Below are positions 7,742 through 17,555 of a stretch of DNA of 64,000 nucleotides, piece by piece (the first letter of the stretch is position 1; each line of letters begins with the position of its first letter). Origin of the DNA: GWE2-40-63 sp050251815 (GTDB lineage: Bacteria > Bacteroidota > Bacteroidia > Bacteroidales > SZUA-534); the NCBI GenBank assembly GCA_050251815.1, contig JBFWMB010000006.1, forward strand, positions 33,090 to 97,089, in the 5' to 3' direction. The position numbers and the translations under genes are program-made. The notes beneath the pieces are model-generated. The model was not told the origin of the DNA. It did not search any database and saw only the letters and a program-made list of their open reading frames with translations.

Positions 7742-9913
7742 ATGCTTCGATTTATTATATACCTGCTTCTAATGCTTCTGATGTGGCACCCTGAGGTTAA
7801 CGCCCAATTGTCGGGCGATAGCATTAAAAACTTATTGCCTACCATAAAGAACGATTCTGTTTATGTCGATTTACTCAACCAGTTGTCAAAAATCTATCGG
7901 TACAATGAACCCACCGAATCGATTGATTTTGCCGTTAAAGCAGAAAAAATTGCACAAAACTGCAATTACCAGGAAGGGCTAGCCAATGCTTATCATAATC
8001 TGGGTGCTTTGTATGCCGATAAAGAACGAAACGAGCTGGCTCTAGAATATTACAACAAAAGCCTGAAAATTCAGCGAATTTTTAACAATCAACAAGCCAT
8101 GTCGCATCTGTACGACAACATGGGCTTAATTTACCGCCGCCTTTTAAAATACGATTTGGCCCTTGAATATCATAACCTGAGCCTGGTTATTAAACAAAAA
8201 CTTGGCGACACCATCGGAATTTCTTATTCCTATGGCAATATAGGCCTTATTTTTTCTGAACAGGGAAAATATGATAAAGCACTTATCCATTTTTACAACA
8301 GTCTTCGGTTAAAAGAATCGCTAAAAGACAAATACGGAATGGCCAATTCGTATGGTAACATTGGCGTTATTTATTTAAAGATTAAAAGCTATGACCAGGC
8401 TTTAGCAAACCTGGAACGAAGTCTGGCCCTATTTGAAGAGGTTAAAAACAACACGGGAATAGCCGAATCGCTTTTATACCTGAGCGATATTTATACACAG
8501 CAGGGCCAGCTTCCCAAAGCCATTGAATCGTTAAATCGTTGCGTGTCTATCTATCAGGCTAAGGGAAACATGAAGGGGCTGGCCGATTCGTACCTGAAAC
8601 TTGGAAAAGTTTACATACAAAAAAAACAAGGCCACATTGCACACGATTTTTACCTGAAAAGTCTTGAATTATATCAAAACCTGAATCACCAACCGGGAGT
8701 TGTTGAAACAAAGATTGCTCTTTCAGATTATTACTTTAACCAAAACGATTATGAAACCGCCAAGCTTCACTTGCTATCAGCTTTAAAGATAGCAAATCAC
8801 CTGGGGCTCAAAGAATTTGAACTGGAAGCACTAAAAATTCTAATTCAGATTTATTATAACGAAGAAAACTATTATAAAACAACCGATTTGCTGTTTAAAG
8901 CCGCTGAACTCTCAGACTCTTTGAATGCCAAGCGCCGTGAAAAGGAAATTGCACAAATTCAAATGCAAAACGAATTCGACAAAAAACTTTTAACCCGCGA
9001 ATTTGAAAACAATCGGATTACTTTTGAAGCAGAACAGCGAATAAAGCAATATAAACTAATACGAAACTTATTAATCGTCGGGTTAATTGTTCTTTTGGTG
9101 CTCCTGATAATTATCTGGAGAAAGTCGTACAAAACGGCCAGGCAAAACAAAAAACTTGACCTGCAGCAACAACAAATCACAGATCAACTGGTTACTCTGG
9201 AGGCTCAAAAAAAGGCATTATCGTTGGCCAACGAAACAAAAAATAAATTTCTTACCATTATTGGTCACGATTTGCGGTATCCATTTAATGCTATTATCAG
9301 TTTTGTGTCGCTTATTACCGATAGTAAGAGCCAGCCCAACCCGCAACAAATGAAAAAATACCTGTTATTAATTAAAGAGTCGGGGACCAATGCGCAAAGT
9401 TTGCTCGAAAATCTGCTTGAGTGGGCAAGAAATCAAAGTGGAGAATTAAAGGCAAAAAAGGAAAAAGTGTCACTTAATTACATTATCAGGGGCAATATAT
9501 TACTAATAAAAGAACAGGCTGAACAAAAGCAACTTAGAATTATTGAAGACTTAGAAGAGAGTAACCTCCAGGTTGTTATTGATAAAAACATGATTAACAC
9601 CGTATTGCGAAACCTGCTTTCAAATGCCATTAAATTTAACAAACCTGAAGGTTCTGTGGTAATTAAAACCACCCGTTTCGAAAACGAAGTCAAGGTTACC
9701 ATCCGTGACACAGGAATTGGAATATCTGCTGAACAACTGAGCCGACTTTTTGAACCCAATTCAATTCATCAGAAGCCATACGTTGCAGGAACTACCGGAT
9801 TGGGACTGATTTTATGCAAAGAGTTTTTAGCAAACCATCAACAGGAATTACGAGTGGAAAGTACGCTCAACGAAGGTTCTTCGTTTTGGTTTTATCTGCC
9901 ATTAAGTAAATAA
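7742..9913 (+). CDS. TPR-containing membrane sensor histidine kinase
   Basis: 723 residues. A signal peptide (about 1-21) leads into a sensor region of tetratricopeptide repeats (about 60-390; repeated 'A..Y.N.G.IY....Y..AL' pattern). A coiled coil and one membrane segment follow (about 440-460, 'LLIVGLIVLLVLLIII'), then a cytoplasmic kinase core. The phospho-acceptor is His509 in GHDLRYPFNAI, the N-box is NLLSNAIKFN (about 622), and the G boxes are DTGIGIS (about 656) and GLGLILC (about 686). All catalytic motifs look intact. No response regulator is adjacent; the nearest receiver proteins are at 15.4 and 16 kb and no pairing can be inferred. The TPR half would lie in the periplasm and may sense protein or peptide ligands. 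Confidence 0.93.
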   Translation: MLRFIIYLLLMLLMWHPEVNAQLSGDSIKNLLPTIKNDSVYVDLLNQLSKIYRYNEPTESIDFAVKAEKIAQNCNYQEGLANAYHNLGALYADKERNELALEYYNKSLKIQRIFNNQQAMSHLYDNMGLIYRRLLKYDLALEYHNLSLVIKQKLGDTIGISYSYGNIGLIFSEQGKYDKALIHFYNSLRLKESLKDKYGMANSYGNIGVIYLKIKSYDQALANLERSLALFEEVKNNTGIAESLLYLSDIYTQQGQLPKAIESLNRCVSIYQAKGNMKGLADSYLKLGKVYIQKKQGHIAHDFYLKSLELYQNLNHQPGVVETKIALSDYYFNQNDYETAKLHLLSALKIANHLGLKEFELEALKILIQIYYNEENYYKTTDLLFKAAELSDSLNAKRREKEIAQIQMQNEFDKKLLTREFENNRITFEAEQRIKQYKLIRNLLIVGLIVLLVLLIIIWRKSYKTARQNKKLDLQQQQITDQLVTLEAQKKALSLANETKNKFLTIIGHDLRYPFNAIISFVSLITDSKSQPNPQQMKKYLLLIKESGTNAQSLLENLLEWARNQSGELKAKKEKVSLNYIIRGNILLIKEQAEQKQLRIIEDLEESNLQVVIDKNMINTVLRNLLSNAIKFNKPEGSVVIKTTRFENEVKVTIRDTGIGISAEQLSRLFEPNSIHQKPYVAGTTGLGLILCKEFLANHQQELRVESTLNEGSSFWFYLPLSK

Positions 9914-9985
9914 TGGACAATTCTTTTAGAAAATCATTAAAAGGGTTCCCACAATCATTCAATAAAAAAACAAAAAACAAATCAA

Positions 9986-10717
9986 ATGAAAGATATTAAA
10001 GGACTTATTGCCTTCCTAATTCTGGTTCTGCTTATTTATGTTATTTACGACAAAAAAAAGACTGAAAACCAGGAAAAAGCCGCAACGGATAATCAGCCCA
10101 GAATAGAAGTAAAAAAACGGTTCGACGAAAAAGGAAGGCTCGAAGCCGATGCTGAAACTTTAAACGGAGTCCATCACGGGATTGCACACAATTACTATTC
10201 CGATGGAACAGTTCACAGCGAAATACATTACCTCAATGGGATGAAACAAGGAAACAGCACCTGGTATTATCAAAGCGGCAAAAAATATCGGGTTACTCCC
10301 TATTTAAACAATAACCGAAACGGGATTCAACAAAAGTTTTACGAAAACGGAATTCTTATGGCAGAGATACCTTTCAAAAATGACACCCTACAGCCCGGCA
10401 CCAAGGAGTTTACTGCTAATGGAAAACCAATTATTGATTATCCTGATTATTCCATCCGGGCTGAACAATACGCTCAAAACCACAATCTTATACTTTTCAT
10501 CATCTCGGGTAATAAAATAAAACAGCTAAGACAACTCACGGTATTTAACGGAACAACAACCTACCATGTTAAAAAACCAAATCATATAAACGCCAATGAA
10601 GCGCATTATTTGGTTGAAGTGGACAAGAGTTACACCACACTGGATTTTGTGTGTTGGATTGCCTTTAAAACCGATTTAAACAACCTTAAAATTACAGAAC
10701 AAATCACATCGCTGTAA
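9986..10717 (+). CDS. Membrane-anchored MORN-repeat-like protein
   Basis: 243 residues. An N-terminal hydrophobic segment (about 5-21, 'GLIAFLILVLLIYVIYD') anchors the protein. Residues 45-130 carry three to four copies of a Bacteroidota MORN-type repeat, for example 'GVHHGIAHNYYSDGTVHSEI' and 'GIQQKFYENGILMAEI'. The C-terminal 100 residues are not recognised. Such repeats are often found in envelope-associated proteins, but the function here is unknown. Starts 72 bases after the sensor kinase on the same strand, so the two could be co-transcribed. Confidence 0.8.
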   Translation: MKDIKGLIAFLILVLLIYVIYDKKKTENQEKAATDNQPRIEVKKRFDEKGRLEADAETLNGVHHGIAHNYYSDGTVHSEIHYLNGMKQGNSTWYYQSGKKYRVTPYLNNNRNGIQQKFYENGILMAEIPFKNDTLQPGTKEFTANGKPIIDYPDYSIRAEQYAQNHNLILFIISGNKIKQLRQLTVFNGTTTYHVKKPNHINANEAHYLVEVDKSYTTLDFVCWIAFKTDLNNLKITEQITSL

Positions 10718-10757
10718 ATCGAAGAAAAGCTAAAACACATTACTTGATAATGAACAT

Positions 10758-10790
10758 AAAAAAAACCCGTCGGAATAAAACCAACGGGTT
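10758..10790 (-). terminator. Terminator of the sdhCAB operon
   Basis: AACCCGT (10764-10770) and ACGGGTT (10784-10790) form a stem extended by two more pairs after one mismatch. On the minus strand it runs into eight T, just after the sdhB stop at 10810. It might also slow transcription arriving from the MORN-like gene on the other strand. Confidence 0.8.
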
Positions 10791-10809
10791 CTGCTTTATA
10801 AAAATGTTG

Positions 10810-11571
10810 CTATTCTGCGATTTTTGCTTTAAGGTATTCGCGGTTTAAGGTAGCAATGTTAGCAATAGAAATTCCTTTCGGACATTCTACTTCACAAGCT
10901 CCTGTATTAGAACAATTACCAAAACCCAATTCGTCCATTTTTGCAACCATGGCACGAGCCCGGCGGGCAGCTTCAACTTTACCCTGCGGAAGGCGGGCAA
11001 GATGCGATACTTTTGCCGACACAAAAAGCATGGCCGATGAGTTCTTACAGGTTGCCACACAGGCGCCACAACCAATACACGAAGCAGCATCCATAGCCGC
11101 TTCGGCATCGTCGTAGCTAATAGGAATAGAGTTTCCATCGGGAACACCTCCAGTATTTACCGAAACAAAACCACCGGCATGTAATATTTTCTCAAAGGCT
11201 GAACGATCAACCATCAAATCTTTTATTACCGGAAACGATGCTGCACGGAAAGGTTCAACGGTAATGGTTTCTCCCTCTTTAAACTTGCGCATGTGTAACT
11301 GGCAAGTTGTAATATCATCGTCGGGACCATGAGCCCGTCCATTGATAAACAAGCTACACGTTCCACAAATGCCTTCGCGACAATCGTGATCGAATACAAT
11401 AGGCGCCTTTCCTTCTTCAACCAATTGATAATTTAAAATATCGAGCATTTCAAGGAAGGACGTGTCGGTTGATATGTTGTTAACGGTAAAAGTTTCAAAC
11501 CGTCCTTTATCGCTGGCGTTTTTTTGTCTCCAGACTTTTACTTTTATTTCTTTTAATATTTTTTCGCTCAT
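10810..11571 (-). CDS. sdhB: Succinate dehydrogenase/fumarate reductase iron-sulfur subunit
   Basis: 253 residues. Carries electrons between the flavin in SdhA and the quinone site. Ligands visible: [2Fe-2S] Cys64, Cys69, Cys72 and Cys90; the second motif CIGCGACVATC gives Cys165, 168, 171 and 175; the third group is Cys220, Cys226 and Cys230 (CSNTGACEVEC). Together these serve the usual [2Fe-2S], [4Fe-4S] and [3Fe-4S] centres. The subunit fits the B-type enzyme with a single cytochrome b subunit. Last gene of sdhC-sdhA-sdhB. Direction of catalysis (fumarate reduction or succinate oxidation) cannot be told from sequence. Confidence 0.96.
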   Translation of the reverse strand: MSEKILKEIKVKVWRQKNASDKGRFETFTVNNISTDTSFLEMLDILNYQLVEEGKAPIVFDHDCREGICGTCSLFINGRAHGPDDDITTCQLHMRKFKEGETITVEPFRAASFPVIKDLMVDRSAFEKILHAGGFVSVNTGGVPDGNSIPISYDDAEAAMDAASCIGCGACVATCKNSSAMLFVSAKVSHLARLPQGKVEAARRARAMVAKMDELGFGNCSNTGACEVECPKGISIANIATLNREYLKAKIAE

Positions 11572-11634
11572 CTTAGTAAAATTTTAATGTGTTATTGAGG
11601 AAACGGGAAAGCCCCTTCTTCCAACAACCCGATG

Positions 11635-13575
11635 TTATTTATAGCTTCGCTGAGTTAATTCTACGTTTTCAAAAACCAGCTTTTCTTTATGCATTACCGG
11701 CTCCTGATTTTCACCCCTATACTCCCAGGCTGAAACATAAGTTCCAATCTCGTCATTTCTTTGGGCTTCGCCTTCTTCGCTAACACTTTCTTCACGGAAG
11801 TGTCCTCCACAGGACTCATTACGAGCCAGCGCATCACGCGCCATAACATCGGCCAATTCAATAAAATCGGCTACTCGTCCGGCTTTTTCCAATTCCTGAT
11901 TTACTTCGTTTTGTTCGCCCGGAACCAGTAAGTCTTTCCAGAATTCGGTTTTTACATCAGCGATTAATTCTATGGCTTTTTTCAAACCGGCCTCATTTCG
12001 GCTCATTCCCACATAATCCCACATAATTTTTCCCAATTTTTTATGGAAGTAATCGGCAGGTTTTGTTCCTTTAATGGCCATTAATTTATTTAAGCGGTCA
12101 ACAACTGTTTTTTCAGCTTCAGCAAATTCCGGAGCATTGGTATCAGTTTTGGGAACCTGAATTTCGTCGGCCAGGTAATTTCCTATGGTATAGGGAAGCA
12201 CAAAATAACCGTCGGCAAGTCCTTGCATTAGTGCTGAAGCACCCAAACGGTTTGCTCCGTGGTCACTAAAATTGGCTTCACCAATTGCATACAAGCCCGG
12301 GATGTTTGTCATCAAATTATAATCGACCCAGGTACCTCCCATACTGTAGTGAATAGCCGGATATATCATCATGGGTTCTTTGTAAGGATCGGCATCAGTA
12401 ATTTTCTCATACATCTGAAATAAGTTTCCGTAGCGTGCCTCTATCACATCTCTACCCAAGCGTTCAATGGCGTATTTAAAATCGAGGTAAACAGCCAAGC
12501 CGGTATTATTCACGCCAAAACCTGCATCGCAGCGTTCTTTGGCTGCTCTGGATGCCACATCTCGAGGCACCAGGTTTCCATAAGACGGATAGCGTCGTTC
12601 CAGATAAAAATCGCGATCTTCTTCAGGAATGTCATTGGCTTTGATTAGCCCTTTTTGTAATTTTTCTGCATCTTCTTTCTTCTTGGGCACCCAAATTCTT
12701 CCATCGTTTCGTAACGACTCCGACATCAGGGTCAATTTCGATTGTTGATCGCCATGAACCGGAATACAAGTTGGGTGTATCTGCACAAAACACGGATTAC
12801 TCATAAAAGCACCACGTTTGTATACTTGCCAGGCAGCTCCGGCGTTACAACCCATAGCGTTGGTCGAAAGAAAAAATACATTGCCGTAACCTCCGGATGC
12901 AATAACAACAGCATGGGCACCATACCGCTTAATTTCACCACTTACCATGTCGCGGGCAATAATTCCACGGGCTTTTCCATCAATTTTAACCAGGTCGAGC
13001 ATTTCGTGGCGTGGAAACATTTGAACAGTTCCCTTACCAATTTGACGGTTTAAAGCACTGTATGCGCCTATCAATAATTGCTGACCGGTTTGACCCCGGG
13101 CATAAAATGTACGCGAAACCAACACTCCTCCAAAAGAGCGGTTGGCCAGGTTACCACCATACTCACGGGCAAACGGAACTCCTTGTGCAACACACTGGTC
13201 AATAATACTTCCTGAAACTTCAGCCAGGCGATATACATTGGCTTCGCGGGCCCGATAATCGCCTCCTTTAATCGTATCATAGAATAAGCGATAAACGCTG
13301 TCGTTATCGTTTTGATAATTTTTTGAAGCATTAATACCTCCTTGGGCTGCAATTGAGTGTGCACGACGAGGGCTGTCCTGATAACAAAAAGCTTTTACCT
13401 GGTAACCCAGTTCAGCAAGGCTGGCTGCGGCACTTGCGCCGGCTAATCCAGTACCTACAACAATTACTTCAAGTTTTCGTTTATTGGCTGGACTTACTAC
13501 TTTAATTTTTTGTTTGTGCTTTGACCACTTTTCGGCCAAAGGTCCTTCGGGTATATGTGAATTTAAAACTGTCAT
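11635..13575 (-). CDS. sdhA: Succinate dehydrogenase/fumarate reductase flavoprotein subunit
   Basis: 646 residues, typical of the B-type enzyme of this phylum. Interconverts succinate and fumarate with covalent FAD. The dinucleotide fold GTGLAG is at residues 41-46, and His73 in RRAHSIAAQGG is the expected FAD attachment site. The capping domain and substrate-binding region ('GANRLGASALMQGLADGYF', 'RDVASRAAKERCDAGFG') are intact. Sits between sdhC (57 bases upstream) and sdhB (63 bases downstream). Confidence 0.97.
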   Translation of the reverse strand: MTVLNSHIPEGPLAEKWSKHKQKIKVVSPANKRKLEVIVVGTGLAGASAAASLAELGYQVKAFCYQDSPRRAHSIAAQGGINASKNYQNDNDSVYRLFYDTIKGGDYRAREANVYRLAEVSGSIIDQCVAQGVPFAREYGGNLANRSFGGVLVSRTFYARGQTGQQLLIGAYSALNRQIGKGTVQMFPRHEMLDLVKIDGKARGIIARDMVSGEIKRYGAHAVVIASGGYGNVFFLSTNAMGCNAGAAWQVYKRGAFMSNPCFVQIHPTCIPVHGDQQSKLTLMSESLRNDGRIWVPKKKEDAEKLQKGLIKANDIPEEDRDFYLERRYPSYGNLVPRDVASRAAKERCDAGFGVNNTGLAVYLDFKYAIERLGRDVIEARYGNLFQMYEKITDADPYKEPMMIYPAIHYSMGGTWVDYNLMTNIPGLYAIGEANFSDHGANRLGASALMQGLADGYFVLPYTIGNYLADEIQVPKTDTNAPEFAEAEKTVVDRLNKLMAIKGTKPADYFHKKLGKIMWDYVGMSRNEAGLKKAIELIADVKTEFWKDLLVPGEQNEVNQELEKAGRVADFIELADVMARDALARNESCGGHFREESVSEEGEAQRNDEIGTYVSAWEYRGENQEPVMHKEKLVFENVELTQRSYK

Positions 13576-13632
13576 TTTAGTATGGTTTTTAAATAATCGT
13601 TTGTATAAAAGGTCTATTTAAAAGTCTCACAT

Positions 13633-14310
13633 TTAATACTTTATTATAAAGTAGAGTGGAATAATTGAAAATCCAACAGCAATAAGAATCGCAAATATAT
13701 TGCCCACAAACTCAATTCGTTTGCGCCAAATGTCGTTATTCCATCCAATGGTTTGAAAAGCACTCCAGAAACCATGAGTTAAGTGGATTCCCAAAAAGAT
13801 TGCTCCTGCAATGTAAATCAAACAGTAAAATAAACTCGCTTTAAAAAGACCGCCTACCAAACCATAGGCATTCTCCATCGCTACACCATCTACCATAACA
13901 CTTGGAACCGTATGGCTTATTTTAAGCTGCCAATAAAAATTTATGATGTGAATCACTAAAAAAATCAGGATTAATGTGCCCAGCACAAACATATTTCGCG
14001 ACGCCCAAGAACTCGACTTACTTAAATCGGCTTTTTTGTAGTTTACCGGGCGAGCTTTTTGGTTTTTCAGCGTAAGGTACGTAGCATATAAAATATGCAA
14101 AACAAAACCAAGTGCTAAAATAGGTTCCACTATTTTAATGAGTGGATTGGTTGCCATAAAATGGGCACCCTGATTAAATAAATTTCCACTGTCGTCGAAC
14201 AACAAAAGTAAATTTACACTCAGGTGTACCACTAAAAACATCATCAGGAAAAAGCCTGTAATGCTCATAAAGAATTTTTTCCCAATGGAGGAATTAACAA
14301 AACTGCTCAT
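13633..14310 (-). CDS. sdhC: Succinate dehydrogenase/fumarate reductase cytochrome b subunit
   Basis: About 225 residues from ATG 14310; the frame is open to 14361, but the family N-terminus is 'MSSFVNSSIGKKFFMSITGF'. It is the membrane anchor with five hydrophobic helices that binds haem b and quinone. His residues inside helices (VVHLS about 29, VLHIL about 73, VIHIINFYW about 118) are candidate haem ligands. One anchor subunit instead of two marks the B-type SdhCAB found in Bacteroidota and some other lineages. First gene of the operon. Confidence 0.94.
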   Translation of the reverse strand: MSSFVNSSIGKKFFMSITGFFLMMFLVVHLSVNLLLLFDDSGNLFNQGAHFMATNPLIKIVEPILALGFVLHILYATYLTLKNQKARPVNYKKADLSKSSSWASRNMFVLGTLILIFLVIHIINFYWQLKISHTVPSVMVDGVAMENAYGLVGGLFKASLFYCLIYIAGAIFLGIHLTHGFWSAFQTIGWNNDIWRKRIEFVGNIFAILIAVGFSIIPLYFIIKY

Positions 14311-14358
14311 AAGGATTCTATTTAAATTAAGTTGTATAATTGTTTGCTGATCCAAAAA

Positions 14359-14366
14359 CAAATCTA
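14359..14366 (-). promoter_or_regulatory. -7 element of the sdhCAB promoter
   Basis: The minus strand reads TAGATTTG, a perfect TAnnTTTG match. It gives a leader of about 40 bases to the sdhC ATG at 14310. A TTG at the right -33 distance is not evident. Confidence 0.45.
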
Positions 14367-14579
14367 ATTATTTTCCGCTTTAATTCGCTTGTTATCTTTT
14401 TCAAATATGAAACAAAGTATATGTCAGGCAGCATAATGAGGCAATTTATTAGCAAAATGGCAGCGTTTTAAGGATTCAGTTGGTTAATTCAAAAAATTTA
14501 AAAATCGTCCCAGACAAGCCACCAAAGCATCTTATAGGAATAACCTTTTATTTGTCAACGCATTTCAACTGCGAATGTA

Positions 14580-14610
14580 TTGTTTTTTTAAATTACAAAT
14601 CCTATATTCG
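14580..14610 (+). promoter_or_regulatory. Candidate promoter of the 14.6-kb gene
   Basis: TTG at 14580-14582 is separated by 20 bases from TATATTCG at 14603-14610, which differs from TAnnTTTG at one position. The spacing is right for Bacteroidota promoters. The ATG follows 33 bases later. Confidence 0.5.
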
Positions 14611-14643
14611 TAATTTATTAACAAATTGTTGATAACTCTGATT

Positions 14644-15369
14644 ATGCCTTACCGACGATTACCCAACACCGATGTAGCCCGAATCAGGGCTATGCAAAAA
14701 GCACTTCAAAAAACGGAAGGAATTCCTCCTTTCAATTTACCCTTTAGTGTTTCAATCCATCAGGAATTAAAATATTTTTTTCCTGAGTTTAAACAGGCCC
14801 TCCAATTCCAAAAGGAAGCTCAAGAACGACAATACCTTAAGCACAAGAAACATCAGGAGAGTTTTAAAAAGGCCCGGCTATACGTTTCGCATTTTATTCA
14901 GGTTTTAAACTTTGCCATAATTCGCGGAGAACTTAAACCGGAAACCCGCGCTATTTTTGGATTGGACGAAGACGAAAGAAAATTGCCTCTGTTAAATTCA
15001 GAAAAAGACCTTATAGAATGGGGCGATCGCTTAATTAAAGGCGAGTACACTCGTTTAACGTCGGGGCAGACTCCCATAACAAACCCAACAATTGCAAGGG
15101 TAAAAGTGCACTATGAAGATTTTTTAAAGATTCACCAAAGTCAGAAACATTTGCAGGAAACGCATACCAAATCGGCAGAAAAAATAGTTGAATTGCGAAA
15201 TAAAGCCGACCTGATAATTGCTCAGTTGTGGAATGAAATTGAGGACAATTTTTCTGATTTACCGGCAGAGGAGAAGCGAGAACAGGCTGAAAAGTATGGT
15301 TTGGTTTATGTTTTCAGAAAGAACGAACGTTTATTGTTCCGAAATTTGAAATTGGGAGTTGTAAAATAA
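14644..15369 (+). CDS. Conserved Bacteroidota helical protein of unknown function
   Basis: About 241 residues from ATG 14644, giving MPYRRLPNTDVARIRAMQKA; an earlier in-frame ATG at 14626 adds six unlikely residues. The protein is soluble, strongly helical and charged, with probable coiled-coil segments (about 60-90 and 165-200). The order 'RRLPNTD.AR' then 'YVSHFIQVLNFAI.RGE' is a pattern I associate with conserved hypothetical proteins of this phylum. No catalytic or nucleic-acid-binding motif is visible. It is a single-gene unit between sdhC (divergent) and the receiver protein (convergent). Confidence 0.8.
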   Translation: MPYRRLPNTDVARIRAMQKALQKTEGIPPFNLPFSVSIHQELKYFFPEFKQALQFQKEAQERQYLKHKKHQESFKKARLYVSHFIQVLNFAIIRGELKPETRAIFGLDEDERKLPLLNSEKDLIEWGDRLIKGEYTRLTSGQTPITNPTIARVKVHYEDFLKIHQSQKHLQETHTKSAEKIVELRNKADLIIAQLWNEIEDNFSDLPAEEKREQAEKYGLVYVFRKNERLLFRNLKLGVVK

Positions 15370-15425
15370 GTATTGTTAACTGCGAAGTCAAAAATACAAA
15401 CTTCCCAATTGCCTTCTTCGTGAAC

Positions 15426-15809
15426 TTATCCGCTAACCAAAAACCGTTCGAGCATTGCCAGTAATTTATTTATATTAACTGGTTTACGAATAATGGCATC
15501 GAAACCTGAATTTCCAAATTCTTTTTCGGTAATTTCTTGCTGATAAAAGGTCTGTGCAATAACCGGCAAGCCGGGTTTAATCTTTTTTATTTGCTTTGCG
15601 GCTTCAAAACCATCTAAATTTGGCATATAAATATCCATTAAAACCAAATCTATTTCGGGATGGGAAGAAACCAAACTTACGGCTTCAGAACCGTTTTCAG
15701 CCCGCAGGATTTTCACCTCAGTAGAATTTAATATCTTCTCGATAAATAAATAATTGGCTGGTTCATCTTCGGCAACCAATATAGTTTTATTGCTCCAGTT
15801 TTGAGTCAT
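15426..15809 (-). CDS. Single-domain response regulator (CheY-like)
   Basis: 127 residues, a receiver domain only. Acidic pocket Glu14-Asp15, phospho-acceptor Asp59 in LVLMDIYMPN, the conserved Thr in VIAQT and the Lys in RKPV are all present, so it should be phosphorylated. With no output domain it probably relays phosphate or acts by protein contact. It lies next to porX on the same strand, separated by 186 bases, and 5.5 kb from the orphan sensor kinase; whether either is a partner is unknown. Confidence 0.9.
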   Translation of the reverse strand: MTQNWSNKTILVAEDEPANYLFIEKILNSTEVKILRAENGSEAVSLVSSHPEIDLVLMDIYMPNLDGFEAAKQIKKIKPGLPVIAQTFYQQEITEKEFGNSGFDAIIRKPVNINKLLAMLERFLVSG

Positions 15810-15995
15810 AACAGGTTAATTATTTGGCTGTATAAATTTCGGAAAAATATTTAATTAACCAATGTTTACGTAAAAAAGTTTGCCAATCAACCGTTTGTTT
15901 ATCAAACACCAGGTTTTATTGACGAACACACCTTTTTAAATCGTTACAAAACTACATTTGAAAAAACTATTCTTGAAAACCGGTGCAGAATTAAG

Positions 15996-17555
15996 CTACT
16001 TTCGGGGTTCAAGCAGCACAAAAGGAATCAACATTTCTTCCAATGAAACACCCCCATGTTGAAAGGTATTTTTGTAATAACTTACATAATGATTGTAGTT
16101 GTTGGGATAAGCAAAAAAATCGTCGTTGCAGGCAAAGGCATACGAGGTACTAACATTTACTTTTGGCAAATAAACCGAATGTGGATTTTGAACTTCAAAA
16201 ACCTCTTTGGGGTTATAAGACAACGTTTTTCCCTGTTTATACCTGAGATTTGTACTTATGGTTTTATCGCCGGCAATTTTTACGGGATTGTGAACCCGAA
16301 TGGTGCCGTGGTCGGTAGTAATAGCTACCGGAATATTTTTTTCGGAAAGCTGTTTTATTAACTCGAACAAACTACTGTGCTCAAACCACGAGAGCGTAAG
16401 GCTACGGTAAGCCGATTCGTCAGATGCCAATTCACGAATCATATCCATTTCGGTACGCGCATGCGATAACATATCGACAAAATTTACCACTACAACCGAC
16501 AAATTATGGTTTAACAATCCACTCAGATTGTTTGCCAGCTTGCGTCCTTTATCGATATTGTTTACTTTTTCATAAAATAAACTTGCTTTTATACCCAAAC
16601 GGCTCATCTGCTTTTGCATCAGTTGCTCTTCAAACTGGTTTTTACTGCCTTCGTCGGATTCGTTTAACCAATATTCGGGATGCAGTTTCTCAATTTCAGA
16701 AGGCATTAAACCAGCAAACATGGCATTGCGTGCAAACTGAGTAGCAGTTGGCAAAATACTATAAAACAAATCATCTGATTTTACCGAATAATAAGGAGCT
16801 ATCAAAGGTTCGAGCATTTTCCACTGGTCGTACCTCAGGTTGTCGATTACAAAAACAACCAGGTTTTTTTGCTGTGAGAGTTTGGGAAAAATCTTCTCAC
16901 GAAACACATTAGGCGACATTAATGGTCTTTCAGCTTCGTTTGACTGAAACCAATCGATATAGTTCTTCTTAATAAAACGGGCAAAAGCCTTATTGGCATC
17001 AACATGTTGCATTTGCAGCACCTGATCCATACCTTGCTCAGCGTGTTTTTCGAGTTCCAATTCCCAAAAAACCAATTTGCGGTACACATTTATCCAATCC
17101 TGAGCGTTTTGACAATCGCTAATTTCCATTCCCAGCCGATTAAACTCAGCCTGATAATTTGCTGTTGTTTTTTGACCCACCAGCCGGCGCTGCTCGGTAA
17201 TTTTTTTTATCGCCATTAATATTTGTTTCGGATTCACCGGTTTTATCAGGTAGTCGGCAATCTTTGAGCCAATGGCCTCTTCCATGATATATTCTTCTTC
17301 GCTTTTAGTTATCATAACTACAGGAAGAACCGGTACCATATCCTTAATTTTCGATAAAGTCTCCAAACCGCTTAATCCGGGCATGTTTTCGTCGAGAAAA
17401 ATTAAATCAAACTCCATATCACGAACCATATCAATGGCGTCGGCGCCATTATTTACGGTTTCGACCCGATAACCTTTCGATTCTAAAAAAATTATATGGG
17501 GTTTCAGTAATTCAATCTCGTCGTCAACCCACAGTATATTGATTGTTTTCATCAT
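15996..17555 (-). CDS. porX: PorX: response regulator with PglZ/alkaline-phosphatase-fold output domain
   Basis: About 519 residues from ATG 17555 (17552 is equally possible); upstream in-frame codons look non-coding. An N-terminal receiver domain has the acidic pocket at VDDE, phospho-acceptor Asp54 in FLDENMPG, and the Lys in LIKPV. The C-terminal PglZ domain has 'VVFVIDNLRYDQW', the nucleophile region 'ILPTATQFARNAMFAG' and the metal motif TTDHG. PorX controls type IX secretion with the kinase PorY, and in Porphyromonas its output domain is described as a zinc-dependent phosphodiesterase. Its neighbour is sprE/porW, another T9SS factor. porY is not in this window. Confidence 0.94.
   Translation of the reverse strand: MMKTINILWVDDEIELLKPHIIFLESKGYRVETVNNGADAIDMVRDMEFDLIFLDENMPGLSGLETLSKIKDMVPVLPVVMITKSEEEYIMEEAIGSKIADYLIKPVNPKQILMAIKKITEQRRLVGQKTTANYQAEFNRLGMEISDCQNAQDWINVYRKLVFWELELEKHAEQGMDQVLQMQHVDANKAFARFIKKNYIDWFQSNEAERPLMSPNVFREKIFPKLSQQKNLVVFVIDNLRYDQWKMLEPLIAPYYSVKSDDLFYSILPTATQFARNAMFAGLMPSEIEKLHPEYWLNESDEGSKNQFEEQLMQKQMSRLGIKASLFYEKVNNIDKGRKLANNLSGLLNHNLSVVVVNFVDMLSHARTEMDMIRELASDESAYRSLTLSWFEHSSLFELIKQLSEKNIPVAITTDHGTIRVHNPVKIAGDKTISTNLRYKQGKTLSYNPKEVFEVQNPHSVYLPKVNVSTSYAFACNDDFFAYPNNYNHYVSYYKNTFQHGGVSLEEMLIPFVLLEPRK

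Larger units (their letters stand above)
14311..14643. other. Divergent promoter region between sdhC and a conserved gene
   Basis: A 333-base gap. The two outward-facing promoters are listed separately. The middle (about 14400-14575) shows no gene, strong repeat or long stem that I can support. Confidence 0.6.
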
